Source: Deltaproteobacteria bacterium
GTDB taxonomy: Bacteria; Desulfobacterota; SM23-61
DNA length: 7,997 bases
Assembly (NCBI GenBank): GCA_029857975.1
Contig: JAOUFX010000110.1
Location: 1-7,997, forward strand
Direction of reading: 5' to 3'
How positions within the stretch are numbered: position 1 is the first letter of the stretch; each line of letters starts with the position of its first letter. Below are positions 6,547 to 7,997 of this stretch, piece after piece. Both the position numbers and the translations under genes were made by a program. The notes below the pieces were generated by a model that had not been told where the DNA came from, made no database searches, and saw only the letters and a program-made list of their open reading frames with translations.

Positions 6547-7536
6547 TTATTTTATTTTTTCTAATATAATCATATCCCCACCCATCTCGGGAATAAAAAG
6601 GCAGCTATCAAAGTAATCCAGACTACAGATTTTGGGTAAATTGAGTTTAAGGGGATCAGTTTCTTCAGGATTATTTCTAACTCCTGGCTTAACCTTGTGA
6701 TTCCCCGCAATGGTGGATATGATATTGGTCTTTCTTTCAACCATACGCATAACATGATTCTGGGTGTCACCGATGTAGATATTTCCCTCTTCATCCAGGG
6801 ATAAAGAATAAGGCCCATCGAATTTTTCAGTTGGTTTTGAGCCTAATGTTGCCTCAAGCGCATTCCCCCCATCTCCTGTATAACCGGGTTTTCCCGTTCC
6901 AGCTACTAAAGTCACAACCTTTTTTTGAAGATCAATTTTCCTTACTGCAAAATTTTTACTATCAAGCACATAAATATTACTATCCGGTCCCAACCTCAGA
7001 TCATAAATCCAGTTGAAAAGAGCTTTAGAGAATGGAGTTGGTTCTTTTTGAAAACCAGGTGTCCCATCTCCTAAAACTAATTTTTTATTACCCTGTGAAT
7101 CAAATTGCCATACCCGGCAACCGGTAATCTCATTCACCCAGATATTTCCCTCTAAATCATACTCGCAGTTTCCAATATCCTTCACACCCACTTTCTCGGT
7201 ATCTATAAAGAGTTTAACAAATTTTTTCTCCGGGAAGACTTTGTAGATTTTATTGGTGCCACCGCTTGATACCAGAGTTGCTCCATCATCCGGCGATGTC
7301 GTTATGTAATGAGGATTTTTCAAATCAAAAGGGATATGAGTCCCACTTACACCTGGATCAATTGAGCCCGCAGTCCACAGAAACTTATCATCTGGAGTAA
7401 AAACGCCAATCCAGTGTTTGAAGTATTCTTGAAAATGTACTCTACCTGATTTATCATGAAAACCACCATTACAAAAACCATTACCCCAGGCTTTTTCATC
7501 GGTGAAATTGAAAATATGTTTTATCTTCCACTGCAT
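6547..7536 (-). CDS. NHL-repeat beta-propeller protein
   Basis: This predicted soluble beta-propeller of 329 residues has unknown ligand and function. NHL-type blades are most obvious at residues of about 171-183 (YDLRLGPDSNIYV), 206-231 (VVTLVAGTGKPGYTGDGG followed by NALEATLG) and 242-285 (PYSLSLDEEGNIYIGDTQNH, then VMRMVE and a second TIAGN motif). The AGTG...GYTGDGG motif is a hallmark of NHL propellers. Earlier blades are seen around CEYDLEGNIWVNEITGCRVW at 124-143. The start is set at the ATG at 7536 because AAGGAGGC lies just upstream of it (7543-7550 on the + strand). A longer frame from 7569 would place this ribosome site and part of a repeat inside the protein. No signal peptide or membrane helix is visible, so it is probably cytoplasmic. 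It runs in the same direction as gltX, about 136 bp downstream of it. Repeat copies lie on both sides. Confidence 0.85.
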   Translation of the reverse strand: MQWKIKHIFNFTDEKAWGNGFCNGGFHDKSGRVHFQEYFKHWIGVFTPDDKFLWTAGSIDPGVSGTHIPFDLKNPHYITTSPDDGATLVSSGGTNKIYKVFPEKKFVKLFIDTEKVGVKDIGNCEYDLEGNIWVNEITGCRVWQFDSQGNKKLVLGDGTPGFQKEPTPFSKALFNWIYDLRLGPDSNIYVLDSKNFAVRKIDLQKKVVTLVAGTGKPGYTGDGGNALEATLGSKPTEKFDGPYSLSLDEEGNIYIGDTQNHVMRMVERKTNIISTIAGNHKVKPGVRNNPEETDPLKLNLPKICSLDYFDSCLFIPEMGGDMIILEKIK

Positions 7537-7542
7537 AATATA

Positions 7543-7550
7543 GCCTCCTT
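7543..7550 (-). promoter_or_regulatory. Strong Shine-Dalgarno of the NHL-repeat gene
   Basis: On the minus strand AAGGAGGC lies 6 bases before the ATG at 7536. It is a near-perfect match to the anti-SD sequence and decides the start against the longer alternative at 7569. Confidence 0.85.
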
Positions 7551-7554
7551 TTTT

Positions 7555-7616
7555 TCTACCAAAACTCACTACTTTAGTCCCATCTCTTATAAAAAGAGGG
7601 GGTATAGAGATGAATT
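7555..7616. repeat. Imperfect palindromic repeat, copy 2
   Basis: This copy begins with the same 12-mer (TCTACCAAAACT, 7555-7566) as 6431-6442 and keeps the ATCTCTTATAAAAAGAGGGGG core and the outer AACTCACT/GATGAATT arms with more mismatches. It is in the same orientation as copy 1. It lies directly upstream of the NHL gene's ribosome site and so in its leader or promoter region. Confidence 0.7.
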
Positions 7617-7620
7617 CCTG

Positions 7621-7671
7621 GCGGGCAAAGTGCCCGCTCTACGAAAGCGTGAACGCAACCTAAAGGTTGCG
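7621..7671. repeat. Hairpin cluster just after the gltX stop
   Basis: Two perfect 7-bp stems lie in 51 bp: GCGGGCA/TGCCCGC (7621-7637, 3-base loop) and CGCAACC/GGTTGCG (7654-7671, 4-base loop). Between them a weaker ACG/CGT hairpin is possible at 7641-7650. The second stem begins one base past the gltX stop on the minus strand. No T-run follows on that strand, so it may be a REP-like 3' stabiliser rather than an intrinsic terminator. Confidence 0.6.
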
Positions 7672-7672
7672 G

Positions 7673-7997
7673 CTACCTTTTTTGTATGAACTCCACCGCT
7701 TTTTCTATTCTTTTCACCACTTCTTCTTTACCCAGAAACTCTAAAATATCGAAAAGGGGTGGTCCACCTGAAACGCCGGTTGTGGCTAAACGGACAGAGT
7801 GAATCAAAGGGGCTGGCTCTATTTTCAACTCTTCTGCAAATTTCCGCAGGGTTTCTTCAATTTTATCTTTTTTAAAGTCATCCAGAAAGGACAGCTTATG
7901 GGCAAATCGATTCAACCTATCAGCGACATCAGCTGAATTGAAGGTTTTACTCACTGCCTTTGGGTCATATTGATAATCGAATCCAAAAAGGTATTTG
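7673..7997 (-). CDS. gltX: Glutamyl-tRNA synthetase, C-terminal fragment (5' end outside window)
   Basis: These are the last 107 codons of a class I glutamyl-tRNA synthetase, which charges tRNA-Glu with glutamate in the cytoplasm. The frame is open to the window edge (KYLFGFDYQYDPKAVSKTF at the visible beginning), so the GTG at 7954 is an internal valine and not a start. The fragment is the C-terminal helical anticodon-binding domain. Recognisable features are YDPKAVSKTF, the helix LRKFAEELKIEPAPLIHSVR and the conserved RLATTGVSGGPPLFDILEFL followed by GKEEVVKRIEKA. These correspond to the L-I-H-P-x-R-x-A-x-T-G and LGKE segments of bacterial GluRS. The C-terminus ends at the family's usual place, with no truncation seen at this end. 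The minus-strand NHL gene lies downstream and might receive read-through. Confidence 0.93.
   Translation of the reverse strand, partial: KYLFGFDYQYDPKAVSKTFNSADVADRLNRFAHKLSFLDDFKKDKIEETLRKFAEELKIEPAPLIHSVRLATTGVSGGPPLFDILEFLGKEEVVKRIEKAVEFIQKR

Noticed and set aside
7456..7689. Plus-strand 77-residue frame across the NHL start and the intergenic repeats
   Set aside because: It is antisense to the NHL gene's start, its ribosome site and the hairpin repeats; no protein signature is seen.
1..7997. CRISPR array, tRNA, rRNA or intact transposase
   Set aside because: No regularly spaced direct repeats, cloverleaf-like segments, rRNA motifs or transposase motifs were found by eye on either strand.

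Overview
The window comes from a bacterial chromosome, probably of an uncultivated or poorly sampled lineage. It has bacterial-type aminoacyl-tRNA synthetase genes at both edges, middling G+C, and intergenic spaces rich in hairpin repeats. The phylum cannot be fixed from the sequence alone. No tRNA, rRNA, CRISPR array or intact mobile-element gene is visible.

Layout. The 3' end of glnS (glutaminyl-tRNA synthetase, + strand) ends at 349 and is followed by a perfect 11-bp hairpin. A 114-residue membrane protein with potassium-channel-like pore topology (542-886) comes next. The 567-bp gap after it is not empty. It holds a pair of mutually exclusive hairpins and a clearly recognisable but decayed tyrosine recombinase (about 979-1270), frameshifted and missing its middle. 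Then comes a tightly coupled two-gene operon (1454-5220): a 758-residue GT4 glycosyltransferase fused to a helical, probably (alpha/alpha)-barrel domain, overlapping by 4 bp a 497-residue GH130-family glycosidase/phosphorylase. Diverged inverted repeats bracket this operon, with exact 15-bp and 13-bp blocks at both ends. Downstream lie a putative lipoprotein with a GT8-like fold (5417-6418) and, on the minus strand, an NHL-repeat beta-propeller protein (6547-7536). Two copies of an imperfect palindromic repeat, in direct orientation, lie on either side of the propeller gene. The 3' end of gltX (glutamyl-tRNA synthetase, minus strand) closes the window, with a cluster of hairpins just after its stop codon.

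How it fits together. Housekeeping synthetases frame about 7.3 kb of accessory genes. The GT4-barrel protein and GH130 protein very probably act on the same glycan, one building and the other trimming or phosphorolysing it; mannose chemistry is suggested only by the GH130 family. The recombinase remnant beside one end of the inverted repeats suggests that the operon may have arrived as a cassette whose recombinase then decayed. That is an inference, not something the sequence proves. The remaining genes show no clear functional link to the operon, although the GT8-like lipoprotein is also a carbohydrate-type protein.
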